The notes beneath the pieces are model-generated. The model was not told the DNA's origin, ran no database searches, and worked only from the letters and a program-made list of their open reading frames with translations. Both the position numbers and the translations under genes were made by a program. Below are positions 22,160-31,599 of a DNA stretch of 64,000 nt, one piece after another (position 1 is the first letter of the stretch; each line of letters begins with the position of its first letter). Origin of the DNA: Diaporthe sp. PMI_573. Its lineage: Eukaryota > Ascomycota > Sordariomycetes > Diaporthales > Diaporthaceae. Location: contig JAJTUP010000067.1 in NCBI GenBank assembly GCA_021399435.1, forward strand, positions 1-64,000. The letters are read 5' to 3'.

Positions 22160-22488
22160 TGTTGGTTGGGTATATAAACGAGTAATTCCTCGAAGGGGTT
22201 ACTAAAGTAGCTACTTGATAGCTTTAATTTAGTGGGTCTATTATGTGTTGCTTCTAGCTGACCCCTTTATAGGTAGCAAAGCGTCTAAGTAGGGTATAGC
22301 TAGAAGGCTGACTAATTTAAGGTGTATATAGGCTAGTAGTTAGTCCAAGTACCCTTGCTGCTAATAGCTGCCTAGGATAACTAAGCAGCTATTTATAGCT
22401 AGCTAATTAGAAGTAGCTAGCTATAGCGGTCTGCTTTAGACTGATACCTTTATTTATTACTATTGCTATTGTTATTATTTATTTTATA
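22160..22488 (+). repeat. Solo LTR, second copy (RIP-mutated)
   Basis: It aligns end to end with 12363-12686, starting TGTTGGTTGGG, but with many C-to-T and G-to-A changes; its 3' end reads TTTATTTTATA where the first copy has CCCATTCCACA. No target duplication is visible. Confidence 0.75.
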
Positions 22489-22548
22489 CTAGTAGTTTTT
22501 TACTTTTAGCTAATTTCTCTAAAAATGTATTTTCCTCTATATTATATA

Positions 22549-24873
22549 ACGTGGTTTACTAGTTAGTGGGTTATACCAGTTAGTGGGATATTTTTGCTAA
22601 CTTAACTAACTTTTGCTAATCCTAGCACCTACTAGGTGCTAAAGGGTTAGTTAAAATTAGCACTAATTGGTACTAACTACTTTAAATTCCTTATTTTTAA
22701 TTAATTTGGTTAATTTAGAGGTGTGGTGGTGTTATAGTGCTAGTCTAAAAGTTTAAAGTTTTGGTGGGCGGCTTTGTTTTTAGTATAGATTGTGTCTTTA
22801 TTTTTTGCGTTAATCTTGTATTACTCTACCTACTTAAATATCTAATATGCTAGAAATTAACAACTACTATGCTAATCTACCTAAAAGAATAGAAAGTCTA
22901 ACTAGTACTTTAGGTAATTAAGAACTCTAAAAAAAATCAAAAGAAACCCTTAAGTATATACCAGGCTATATATATCTTTAACGTCTTTAGAAGTATGCTC
23001 TTTAGGAGGATGAATAATTAATATGATTGTGATAAATTACGTATTAACTACTATAAACTTGACTAAATTGAAGAGTAAATACTTATCTAATATATTATTA
23101 AGCAAGATGTATGAGGATTTTTAATGTAACTTTCTAGTGTAGAAGATATGGCTAACCTTCTGCTAGTATGGCGTGATAGTAAGCTGGTTAGCAAGAACTG
23201 GGCACGATGCTTTGTGGATGTATAACTAAGCTTGAAAACAAGATTCTCTTAGCCTTATAACTACTAGAGGGCCTTCTATAAAGATCTAGAGGTTATTAGG
23301 AACTAGTTTTGGCTGCTTTATAACATGATGGTTAAGTATGGGATTATAGATAATGACTTGTATAACTTTAATGAGATAGGCTTTATGATGGGTGTAATAA
23401 CTATAGTAATGGTTATTATACATACTAATAGATAGGGAAAGGCTAAATCTATATAGCCTAGAAACCAGGAATGGGTAATAGCTATTAAGTGTATTAATGT
23501 AAAGGGCTGGTGTATTTCGCTGTTTGTGATTGTCTAAGGCGCCTACCACCTTGCTAACTAGACTATAGAGTTTGGCTTTCTACTAAGCTAGATTATCAAG
23601 CCTACTCCTAATAGGTAGATAAATAACGAGACTAGTCTAGAATGGATTCAGTACTTTAATAAGCATATAATTAAGTAGACGAAGGGTAAGTACTGGATGC
23701 TTGTCCTAGATGGACACGAGAGCTATATATTAGTGGAATTTAAGTAATACTATAATAATAACAATATTATCCCTATTAGCATACCCCTATACTTATCTTA
23801 TCTACTTCAACTATTAGATGTTATATTATTTTCACTATTAAAGTATATATATGGTGATGAGATTAATCTCTTTATCTAGGTGTCTATTAACTACATTACT
23901 AAGTCTGAGTTCTTTATTATGTTTAAGGCAGCCTATGATAAGGTCTTTACGGAAGAAAACATGAAATCTGGGTTTAGAGGGGCTGGTATTTCTCTATAGG
24001 ACCTAGATTCTATGATTTCCAAACTAAATGTCTACCTATAAACTCTAGTATAATTCCTCCCTGTGTTATTAATAAAATAGGAATCACAAACACTATCTAA
24101 CGCTAACTAGACTATCTAGTAGTTAAGTTTTATTAAGGGTAGGATATCTATACACCAGGGCAGCTCTTCTATACTAATTATCTAGGTAGTTGAGAAGTTT
24201 ACAAAGGGTGTATAAGTAATGGTACATTAGATTACTCTTTTGAATAATTAGGTCTATATCTTTGAGAAGGCTAATATTAGGCTTACTAAGTACTAGAGGG
24301 CTAAAAGAAGTCAGGTCTAGCTTAGAGGGGTACTTAGTATTGAGGATTCCCAGGTAATAATTAAAGAAAAACAAAAGGGGAAGCAGCCAGCTAGTAAAAT
24401 GGCTAGTGATGGCAAGGAGGCGGTCCACGGCGGACCGTTTAAATGATGATGTAGCAACTATGGCAAGACTAGGCATAATGTAAGAACTTGTAAGAAAGAT
24501 GTAGAAGAGTCTAGTTATTCAGATTCCGAGTAAATAATAGTATATTTTTAAGCAGTCCGCGGCGGACCGCCTAAATAGTTAGTCTAGCTAGTATAGATTA
24601 AGGTTAATCCTGCATGGCTGAAATGCTTCATTTTAGTAGGGAAGCCGATTTTCCCACCAAAAGTCGTCTACTTTAAACTAGCACTATAGCAGTACTAACC
24701 TCTCCAAATTAACTAAATTAATTAGAAATAAGGAATTTAAAGTAGTTGGTACTAATTGGTGCTAATTTTAACTAACCCTTTAGTACCTAGTAGGTGCTAG
24801 GGTTGGTAAAAGTTGGTTAAGTTAGCAAAAGTGTCCTACTAACTGGTATGACCCACTGACTGGTGAACCATGT
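22549..24873 (+). mobile_element. Fot1/pogo-like element C
   Basis: Length 2,325 bp. The inverted repeats begin ACGTGGTTTACTAGTTAGTG and extend more than 100 bp, flanked by TA at 22547-22548 and 24874-24875. It is the least mutated of the four copies and the best reference for the family. Confidence 0.9.
22880..24533 (+). pseudogene. Fot1/pogo (DDE_1) transposase, element C
   Basis: This is the best preserved transposase frame (~550 codons, about 20 stops). Landmarks: a CENP-B/HTH segment with VSKNWARCFVD near 23190; first catalytic block LYNFNEIGFMMGV near 23355 (Asp to Asn); second LVLDGHESYILVEF near 23700 (Asp intact); YLSYLLQLLDVILFSLLK near 23795; then a C-terminal extension ending in a CxxC-GK-x-HNxRTC zinc knuckle at 24445-24490 and an acidic/Ser tail. 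The original Glu-to-Asp details cannot be judged through RIP. The family catalyses cut-and-paste transposition at TA. Confidence 0.88.
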
Positions 24874-24899
24874 TATATCTAGTTATGTAATCTATCTCG

Positions 24900-25130
24900 T
24901 ACTTTATTATATACTTTAGTCTATATATCTCTCTACCTAAATAATTACCTTGTTAGTATTAATAAAGTATTCTAAAGCCTTGTTTAGTAATACTTTTATT
25001 ATGGTATCTATAAGGTTGTTATTACTATTTATCTATTATATCTTATTGATTTTCTATTATTTATATACCTAGCGAAGGGATATGATGTTGATTATAAGTC
25101 TCTTCTCCTTAGTAGTTATAAGTATATTAG
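24900..25130 (-). pseudogene. Copia pol C-terminus (RNase H end)
   Basis: The minus strand reads KEKRLIINIISLRQVY..., then a -NNNLIDTIIKVL- block and ALEYFINTNKVIIQVERYID when TAA/TAG are taken as Gln. This is the highly conserved end of fungal Copia polyproteins (K-R-L-x-I-D, 'NPADAMTK', 'ALExF'). It lies on the same strand as the Copia relic at 25735-26850, but the integrase and RT between them are missing. Confidence 0.65.
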
Positions 25131-25396
25131 CCCGATTATGTAAGCAGACGTGCTTATGTAATACTACATAAAATAAGAATTATAATAATATATATTACTG
25201 ATATATAATAAACCCTCGAAATAAAATAAATAAATAAAAAGCCTAAATAATAAATAAATAAAAAATATTTCTTTTTTTAATAATTTATTAATTATTAGGG
25301 CTATAAGGCTAAGACCTATATATCTTGTATACTAATAACCTATACTATAATATAATCTAATAATATATGCTTACGTAATCTGCTTACGTAAGCCGG
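25131..25396. mobile_element. MITE-like element with GCTTACGTAAGC ends
   Basis: The ends carry imperfect inverted repeats of about 30 bp: CCGATTATGTAAGCAGACGT at the left and GATTACGTAAGC... read inward from the right. The right arm contains two GCTTACGTAAGC-type palindromes. The interior is AT-rich and has no open frame. Target duplications are not clear. Confidence 0.5.
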
Positions 25397-25499
25397 TTTC
25401 TAGAACCTTCTACCTAGTGGGTAGGCAGAAACTATATATATGTCTTGACCTACCTTCTTTGGATCTAGTCTATTCGACCCACTTCCAAGGAATTCCATA

Positions 25500-25729
25500 T
25501 TACGTAATAATATGCTAATTATTAGCTAATAGATTACTAATTACCACTTGGTAATTAGTAATTAATAAATTCTCGAATATTCTATAGGCCCTCTTTTAAA
25601 GCTATAAATAAGCGGGTTCTCTCTCGAGAATAAGCCAGATATTGAAGCAAGCAAGCAACCAGAAAAATCCAACAATAATACTTTTATCTTTATACTATTA
25701 TTACTTGATTACATAATCATCCCCTCGAT
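25500..25729 (+). repeat. LTR-like segment with TATA box
   Basis: It contains a clean promoter-like GCTATAAATAAGCGGG at 25600-25615, followed by AGCAAGCAAGCAACCAG and a run ending TTGATTACATAATCA. This organisation is typical of fungal Copia LTRs. It is less mutated than its neighbours. The left border is uncertain, and the adjacent Copia coding relic runs in the opposite direction, so this is likely a separate solo LTR. Confidence 0.4.
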
Positions 25730-25734
25730 CCTCA

Positions 25735-26850
25735 CGTGACCTCCAAGAATAACCAGCATCCTTAAGTAGATAATAAAGATAGTTAGCCACTAGGTAACCA
25801 AATTATTAATAAAGTCATCAAAGTTTATTCTCTATAAAAAACATACCTACCTTATAGCTTCCCAGAAAGAACCATAGATAACCCTACTTCCAGGTTACTA
25901 GAATAATCATATCTAGGCCTAAATTCCATAATAACACTAATTTATCAGTAATATTATAGAAATAGACCCCTAGCTTATCCATATCTTGGATATACATTAG
26001 AAATAGGGTCAGAGCCTCCACAATATAAAAGGTAATAAGCTCTATAGTTGTCTTTATAGTTATTATACTAATTAAGGTAAAACAGGATCTCTTTCTAAAC
26101 TTAATAACAGCCTCGCTAGCCTAGCCAACATCTATAATAATAAAGGAGTTCTCTTAATTCAGGGCCAAGTATTATTCACAACTAATAGTTGAGAATTATA
26201 TAGTACTAATATTAGAAATAATACCTTAAAATTTATTACAAGAATATCTTCCTTCTAGTATAAATTAACTTACTAGGATAATAGCATCATTAGTCTTGTT
26301 AATATTATTAGAGCTAAACAAGTATAAAAACAAAGTATTAGTAAGAAGCTATTAAGCTTCCTCGTAACTATTTAGGTTATCCTTATACTTATTACAAGTA
26401 TCTTCCAAAGTAATATTAAGCCCTTTAAAGTTAGTAAGAAAAGAAGTAAATTTAATATTAGACATCAAATACCCCTTAATTTCATAGATTAAGAGATACT
26501 ACTTGTATACCTTCTAACATTCTTTAAAAATATAGTTTAAAGACTAGTATCCTTCTTTATTATATATAAAGCAGTATTTTTAATAATAGCTATAATAGTA
26601 GTCATTACTATAGTAGTAGCTATTACTATAATAGTATTTATTACCACGGTAGTAGTTATTACTATAGGAGCCATTATAGCCAAATTATACTTAAAAGTCT
26701 AATCTATAACCTTGTTACTAATTATTTATATACTAATAATCAAGGTAGTATATCTCGTTATCTATACTAACTTTATCTTCCTAAAGGAATTATTAAAATA
26801 TTATATAGTTAATACTTAGCTTAAATAATAATTATAGATCCTAAAAAAGA
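25735..26850 (-). pseudogene. Copia gag-protease relic
   Basis: The minus strand, reading TAA/TAG/TGA through, shows the fungal Copia protease-to-pre-integrase region: a DVGQASE block (from DTGAS) near 26115, ITFYIVEALTLFLMYIQDMDKLGVYF near 26000, and near 25790 a FIENKL..LY..FGYLVANYLYYLLKDAGYSW segment corresponding to the 'LRRLHRRFGHP' GAG-pre-integrase motif. It breaks off at about 25735. Upstream (higher coordinates) it is cut by element D. Confidence 0.65.
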
Positions 26851-26852
26851 TA

Positions 26853-29176
26853 ACGTGATTCACTAGTCAGTGGGTTATACTAGTTAGTAGGACACTTTTA
26901 CTAACTTAACTAACTTTTACCAACCCTAGTACCTACCAGGTACTAAAGGGTTAGTTAAAATTAGCACTAATTAGTACTAACTACTTTAAATTCCTTATTT
27001 CTAATTAATTCAATTAATTTAAAGAGATTAGTACTACTACAGTACTAGTTTAAAGTAGACGACTTTTAGTAGGAAAATCAGCTTCCTTACCAAAATAAAG
27101 TATTTCAGCCATACAAGATCAACCTTAATCTATACTAGCCAGACTAACTATTTAGGCAGTCCGCCACAAACTACTTAAAAATATACTATTATTTACTTAG
27201 AATCTAAATAACTAGACTCTTCTACATCTTTCTCACAAGTTCTTACATTATGCCCAGTCTTGCCACAATTACTACATCGTTATTTAGACAGTCTACTACA
27301 GACTGCCTCCTCGCCATTACTAGCTATTTTACTAGCTAGCCGCTTCCCCTTTTATTTTTCTTCAATTATTGCCTAGGAATCCTTAATACTAAGTACCCCT
27401 CTAAGCTAGACCTAACTTCTTTTAGCCCTCTAGTACTTGGCAAGCCTAATATTAGCCTTCTTAAGGGTATGGACCTAATTATTTAAAAGAGTAATCTAAT
27501 ATACTATTACTTATATACCTTTTATAAACTTCTTAACTACCTAGATAATTAGTATAGAAGAGCTACCCTAGTATATAGATATCCTATCCTTAATAAAACT
27601 TAACTACTAGATAGTCTAGTTAGTATTAGATAGTGTTTATAATTTCTATTTTGTTAGTAATATAGGAAGGAATTATACTAGAGTTTATAGGTAGATATCT
27701 AGTTTAGAAATTATAGAATCTAAGTCTCATAAAGAAATACTAGCCCCTCTAAACCTAAATTTCATGTTTTCTTCCATAAAGACCTTATTATAGGCTATCT
27801 TAAACATAATAAAGAACTCAGACTTAGTAATATAGTTAATAGACGCCTAGATAAAGAGATTAATCTTATTACTATATATATACTTTAATGGTAAAAATAA
27901 TATAATGTTTAATAGCTAAAGTAGATAAGATAAGTACAAGGGTATGCTAATAGAGATAATATTGTTGTTATTATAGTACTGCTTGAATTCTACTAATATA
28001 TAGCTTTTATATCTATTTAGAACAAGTATTTGGTACTTGCTCTTTATTTACTTAATTATATACTTATTAAAGTACTAAATCTATTCTAGACTAGTTTTAT
28101 TATCTATCTACTTATTAGGAGTAGGCTTGATAATCTAGCTTAGTAGAAAGCTAGACTCTATAGTCTAGTTAGTAAAGTAGTAGGTACCTTAGATAATTAT
28201 AAACGGTAGGATATACCAGCCCTTTACATTAATATACTTAATAGTTGTTACTTATTCCTGGTTTCCAGGCTATATAGATTTAGCCTTTCCCTATCTATTA
28301 GTATATATAATAACTATTACTATAGTTATTACGCCTATTATAAAGCCTATCTTATTAAAGTTATATAAGTTATTATCTATAATTCTATACTTAGCTATTA
28401 TATTATAGAATAGCTAAAACTAGTTCCTAATAATCTCTAGATCTTTGTAAAAAGCCTTCTAGTAGTTATAAGGCTAAGAAAATCTTGTTTCAAGCTTAGT
28501 TATATATTTATAAAGCGTTATACCTAGTTCTTGCTAACTGGCTTGCTATTACATAATGCTAGCAGAAGGTTAGCTATATCTTTTATACTAGAAAGTCATA
28601 TTAGAAATCCTCGTACATCTTGCTTAATAATATATCAGACAAACGTTTACTCTTTAATTTAGTTAAGTTTATAGTAGTTAATGTATAATTTATCATAGTT
28701 ATATTAGTTGTTTATCCTCCTAAAGAGCGTACTTCTAAAGACGTTAAAGATATATATAGCCTAGTATATACTTAAGGGTTTCTTTTAATTTTTTTTAAAG
28801 TTCTTAATTACCTAAAGTGTTAGTTAGACTTTCTATTCTTTTAGGTAGATTAGTATAGTAGTTGTTAATTTCTAGCATATTAGATATTTAAGTAGGTAGA
28901 GTAATGCGAGATTGATATAAAAAATAGAGACGCGATCTACACTAAAAACAAAGCTGCCTACTAAAACTTTAAACTTTTAGACTGGTACTATAATACTACC
29001 ATACCTCTAAATTAACTAAATTAATTAAAAATAAGGAATTTAAAGTAGTTGGCACTAATTGGTGCTAATTTTAACTAACCCTTTGGTACCTAGTGGATGC
29101 TGGGGTTAGTAAAAGTTGGTTAAGTTAGCAAAAGTATCCTACTAACTAGTATAACCCACTGACTAGTAAACTACGT
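26853..29176 (-). mobile_element. Fot1/pogo-like element D
   Basis: Length 2,324 bp, in reverse orientation. The ends ACGTGATTCACTAGTCAGTG and ...CACTGACTAGTAAACTACGT are flanked by TA at 26851-26852 and 29177-29178. The TIRs match element C, placing C and D in one subfamily. It interrupts the Copia relic. Confidence 0.88.
27193..28850 (-). pseudogene. Fot1/pogo (DDE_1) transposase, element D
   Basis: Mirror image of the frame in element C. The zinc-knuckle end is near 27240-27280 (TCTTACATTATGCCCAGTC... on +), the second DDE block near 28005 and the first near 28350. Stops are TAA/TAG throughout. The stop codon corresponds to 27193-27195. Confidence 0.82.
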
Positions 29177-29178
29177 TA

Positions 29179-29809
29179 TTTATATAGTACCTGTAGTATA
29201 AAAAATATATATTTAAATTCAGGTACTCTAGAGTAGGTATAAAGTACTATTATATAAAATATCTCGTTACTCTAGTACTTAAGGCTAAGTACTTGCTAGC
29301 ATAGCTATAATTTATTAAGAAATAGTACTAAAACATTATAAAGGTTCTTATTAATATTATCTTTATCTTAGTAAAGAGTCTTAAATATTATTATTATCTA
29401 ATTATTATAATACTACTAATAATTAGTATTAGTATTAAAGTATTATTTAAGTCTTTTATAAGCTTTTAAGAATTCTATATTTAGGCTAATATAGGTAATC
29501 TAGTATAGCTTAGCATAGTTAGTAAGAATCAAGGAAAAAATTATATAAAATTATAGTAAAGTAATGTTACAAGACTAGGTAATAGAGAATATAATATAAA
29601 CCTTATTATCAAGAAGGTTATAAATATTTCTAGTCTATTTTAGCCTTTAATTCTAGGCCTTAAAAAAGAATATAATCTTATTAGGTTTAAGATTAGCATA
29701 TCTTTAGTATCTTAAAGAGAGTATATAGTATGGATCTTTTAGATTCAGGGATATAAGGGATAGTCTCAGAGTTTTAGTAAGATGTAGTATATTAAGAAAT
29801 ATCTAATTA
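29179..29809. other. AT-rich sequence between element D and G2
   Basis: Extremely AT-rich. On the minus strand some stretches look protein-like (for example near 29200-29330) and could be the upstream part of the Copia gag relic, but I could not confirm this. Confidence 0.35.
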
Positions 29810-29814
29810 AGCTA

Positions 29815-30298
29815 TGTTATAATTACACTAAACCTTTGTGGGGTTCAGTAGGCAACCTGTAGGGTTTATGTTAGCAATACGGCGTAGAGATGATACTTAA
29901 CTATATAGTGTAGACACGATAATTCTTCAAGTATGATTACTAGCTGTGAGGCTATCTAGTTGTTGGACTGAATACTTAGATTGACGACTGAAGAGTCTGT
30001 TCTATAAAAGCTATTTACTTGTAGTAATAACCATGTCCTTATATATTCCGACTCTTTAGTGGCTCGCTGGCTCGCAAGGCGAGCCTGCAATCTATAGTGT
30101 AAGGCTCGACGATCCACTTGTCGAGCCGGCTCGTTAGGCTTGCAAGCAAGCTTTGCAAGCCTAACCCTAACCCTGGCCTTGGCATGCCTTGCTGACTTTG
30201 CCCTCAAGTGCCTACAGGGTTGCATTATAGCATCTAATTCTGATTGCCGGGGTTATCGAAACGAGTCCTTTAGATGCCACGCCTGTTGGTTTATAACA
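29815..30298 (-). repeat. G2 3' LTR
   Basis: 484 bp, the same length as its partner with no gaps. All differences I can see between the two are C/T or A/G transitions. It contains a CCTAACCCTAACCC telomere-like motif and a TATATATT/TCCGACTC promoter-like region read from the minus strand. Confidence 0.92.
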
Positions 30299-30373
30299 TT
30301 ATCTCCCTCCTTGTGTCCTTTGTCTTTAAAGGTTTCCCTATAAGTTCCTTGCGCATCGTTTGTGCTTTTAATT

Positions 30374-31066
30374 ATGCCTTCCTGATTTGTCATATCGTCT
30401 AGGGTTAAAGATTCTCAGGTTTCAAAATCGTCCCGTCGCTCCAAGAAGACTGAGCAAAGCAAGTCTCTTTCTGTTGCCGTCGCCTCTCGTGGTTCTATTA
30501 TGCCGACTTATTTGTCTTGCGAGATTAGCAAAACCCCTTACATTACGTCAGAGGAAGATTCCTCTCGTTGTTACAAGTGTGTCCTAAAAAAGCATGGAAA
30601 CTGCAATATGCATGGGCTTTCACCTGCCCAGATACAAAAGATTGCGGCCTAGTACAACCTAGCCGAGGCCGCGCTGAATAAAGCGGAAGAGGAGCTAGAG
30701 AGGGCTACTGCGAAGGTACGCCGGCTGTACAAGTAGCGTCGTTTGTAGGCTGAGAAGATAGCGCGCGCCGTGTGTCAGGGCATCGACACCATCGATAAGC
30801 TGGATTGTATAGAAAGGGAGGAGGCCGAAGCCGAGCATGCGCAGATTGCCAAGCAATCCGCCGAGGCTGCTTGTCGGAACTCCATAGAGGAGGCTGGTAG
30901 GATGGTAGCGCAGAAGGCCTAGTTGCGTTCTAAAGGTGAGGTTGGTGTTTTTAATTGGAGTTCTATGGTAAATAAGGGTGTTAATTGGTTGGAGTTTAGT
31001 ATGGTGGATCTGAGATTGGCGTCTAGAAATGAAAATGTTTCTGCTAGAGGGCCGTCTGGCCTGTAA
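30374..31066 (+). pseudogene. G2 antisense accessory ORF (230 codons, five nonsense changes)
   Basis: It lies opposite to gag-pol, next to the 3' LTR. From ATG at 30374 to TAA at 31064-31066 the frame is broken by one TGA (position 4, CGA-type) and four TAG (CAG-type); otherwise it is fully protein-like and clearly GC-richer than the pol region. It has a basic Ser/Lys-rich N-terminus, a Cys cluster (SSRCYKCVLKKHGNCNMHG), then AQIQKIA and a long predicted coiled coil (EAALNKAEEELERATAKVR, then KLDCIEREEAEAEHAQ) to a VFNWSSMVNKGVNW tail. G1 has a diverged homologue at the equivalent place. Similar Cys-cluster plus coiled-coil proteins are common unannotated fungal hypotheticals. The role is unknown. 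Confidence 0.75.
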
Positions 31067-31069
31067 TAA

Positions 31070-31335
31070 TTGACTGGTAGAATGAATATACTGGTATAGA
31101 TGGTTGACTGGTAGATCTTGTTGACTAGTCTAGTGTTTGCCTAGTCGGGTTCTCGACTAGTCGAGATAGTTAACTAGTCGACGGGGTCGACTAGTCGGGG
31201 TAGTCAACTGGTTGAACCCTTAACTAGTAGACCTTTTAATCCTGCATGGTTTTAACCGGTCAAGCCTTTTAACTAGTCGACGTGTAGACTAGTTGAGGGG
31301 GTTGACTGGTTAATCTGCTCGACTAGTCTATTTGT
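31070..31335. repeat. GACTAGTCGA palindrome-rich segment in G2
   Basis: ACTAGTCGA/TCGACTAGT and close variants (TTGACTGGT, TTAACTAGTCGA, GTAGACTAGTTGA) recur about 15 times in 260 bp, each unit of 10-20 bp being near-palindromic around ACTAGT. It lies between the antisense frame and pol. G1 has a weaker equivalent near 8000-8180 (ACCAGACTAGTAAACC, CACTAGTCGATC). Confidence 0.7.
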
Positions 31336-31599
31336 CTGGCCGCTCTATAGGCCTTGTAGATTTTTCTAGTTTATTTGGTCTTACTAGGTGGCTAATTGGT
31401 TGGTCTTGCCCTAGTCGTCCTTATTTTAGTTATGGCCAAGTTCTTAGCCTAGTATTTCTTAAGGAGTTACTTGCAACCGGTAAGATTCTTGGTTGGTTTC
31501 TATATATTCTCGCTAGTATTATATCCTTTCCATTTAACGAGGTATTCTATTGTTTCTTAGTGCTGTCGTAAGTCGATAATGCTTTCTACTTTGTATTTC

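Noticed and set aside
26580..26690. Short alternating TAGTAGT/ATTACTATAGTAG units, considered as a CRISPR-like array
   Set aside because: No constant repeat with unique spacers; it is simple-sequence decay in AT-rich DNA, and CRISPR is not expected in a fungal nucleus.
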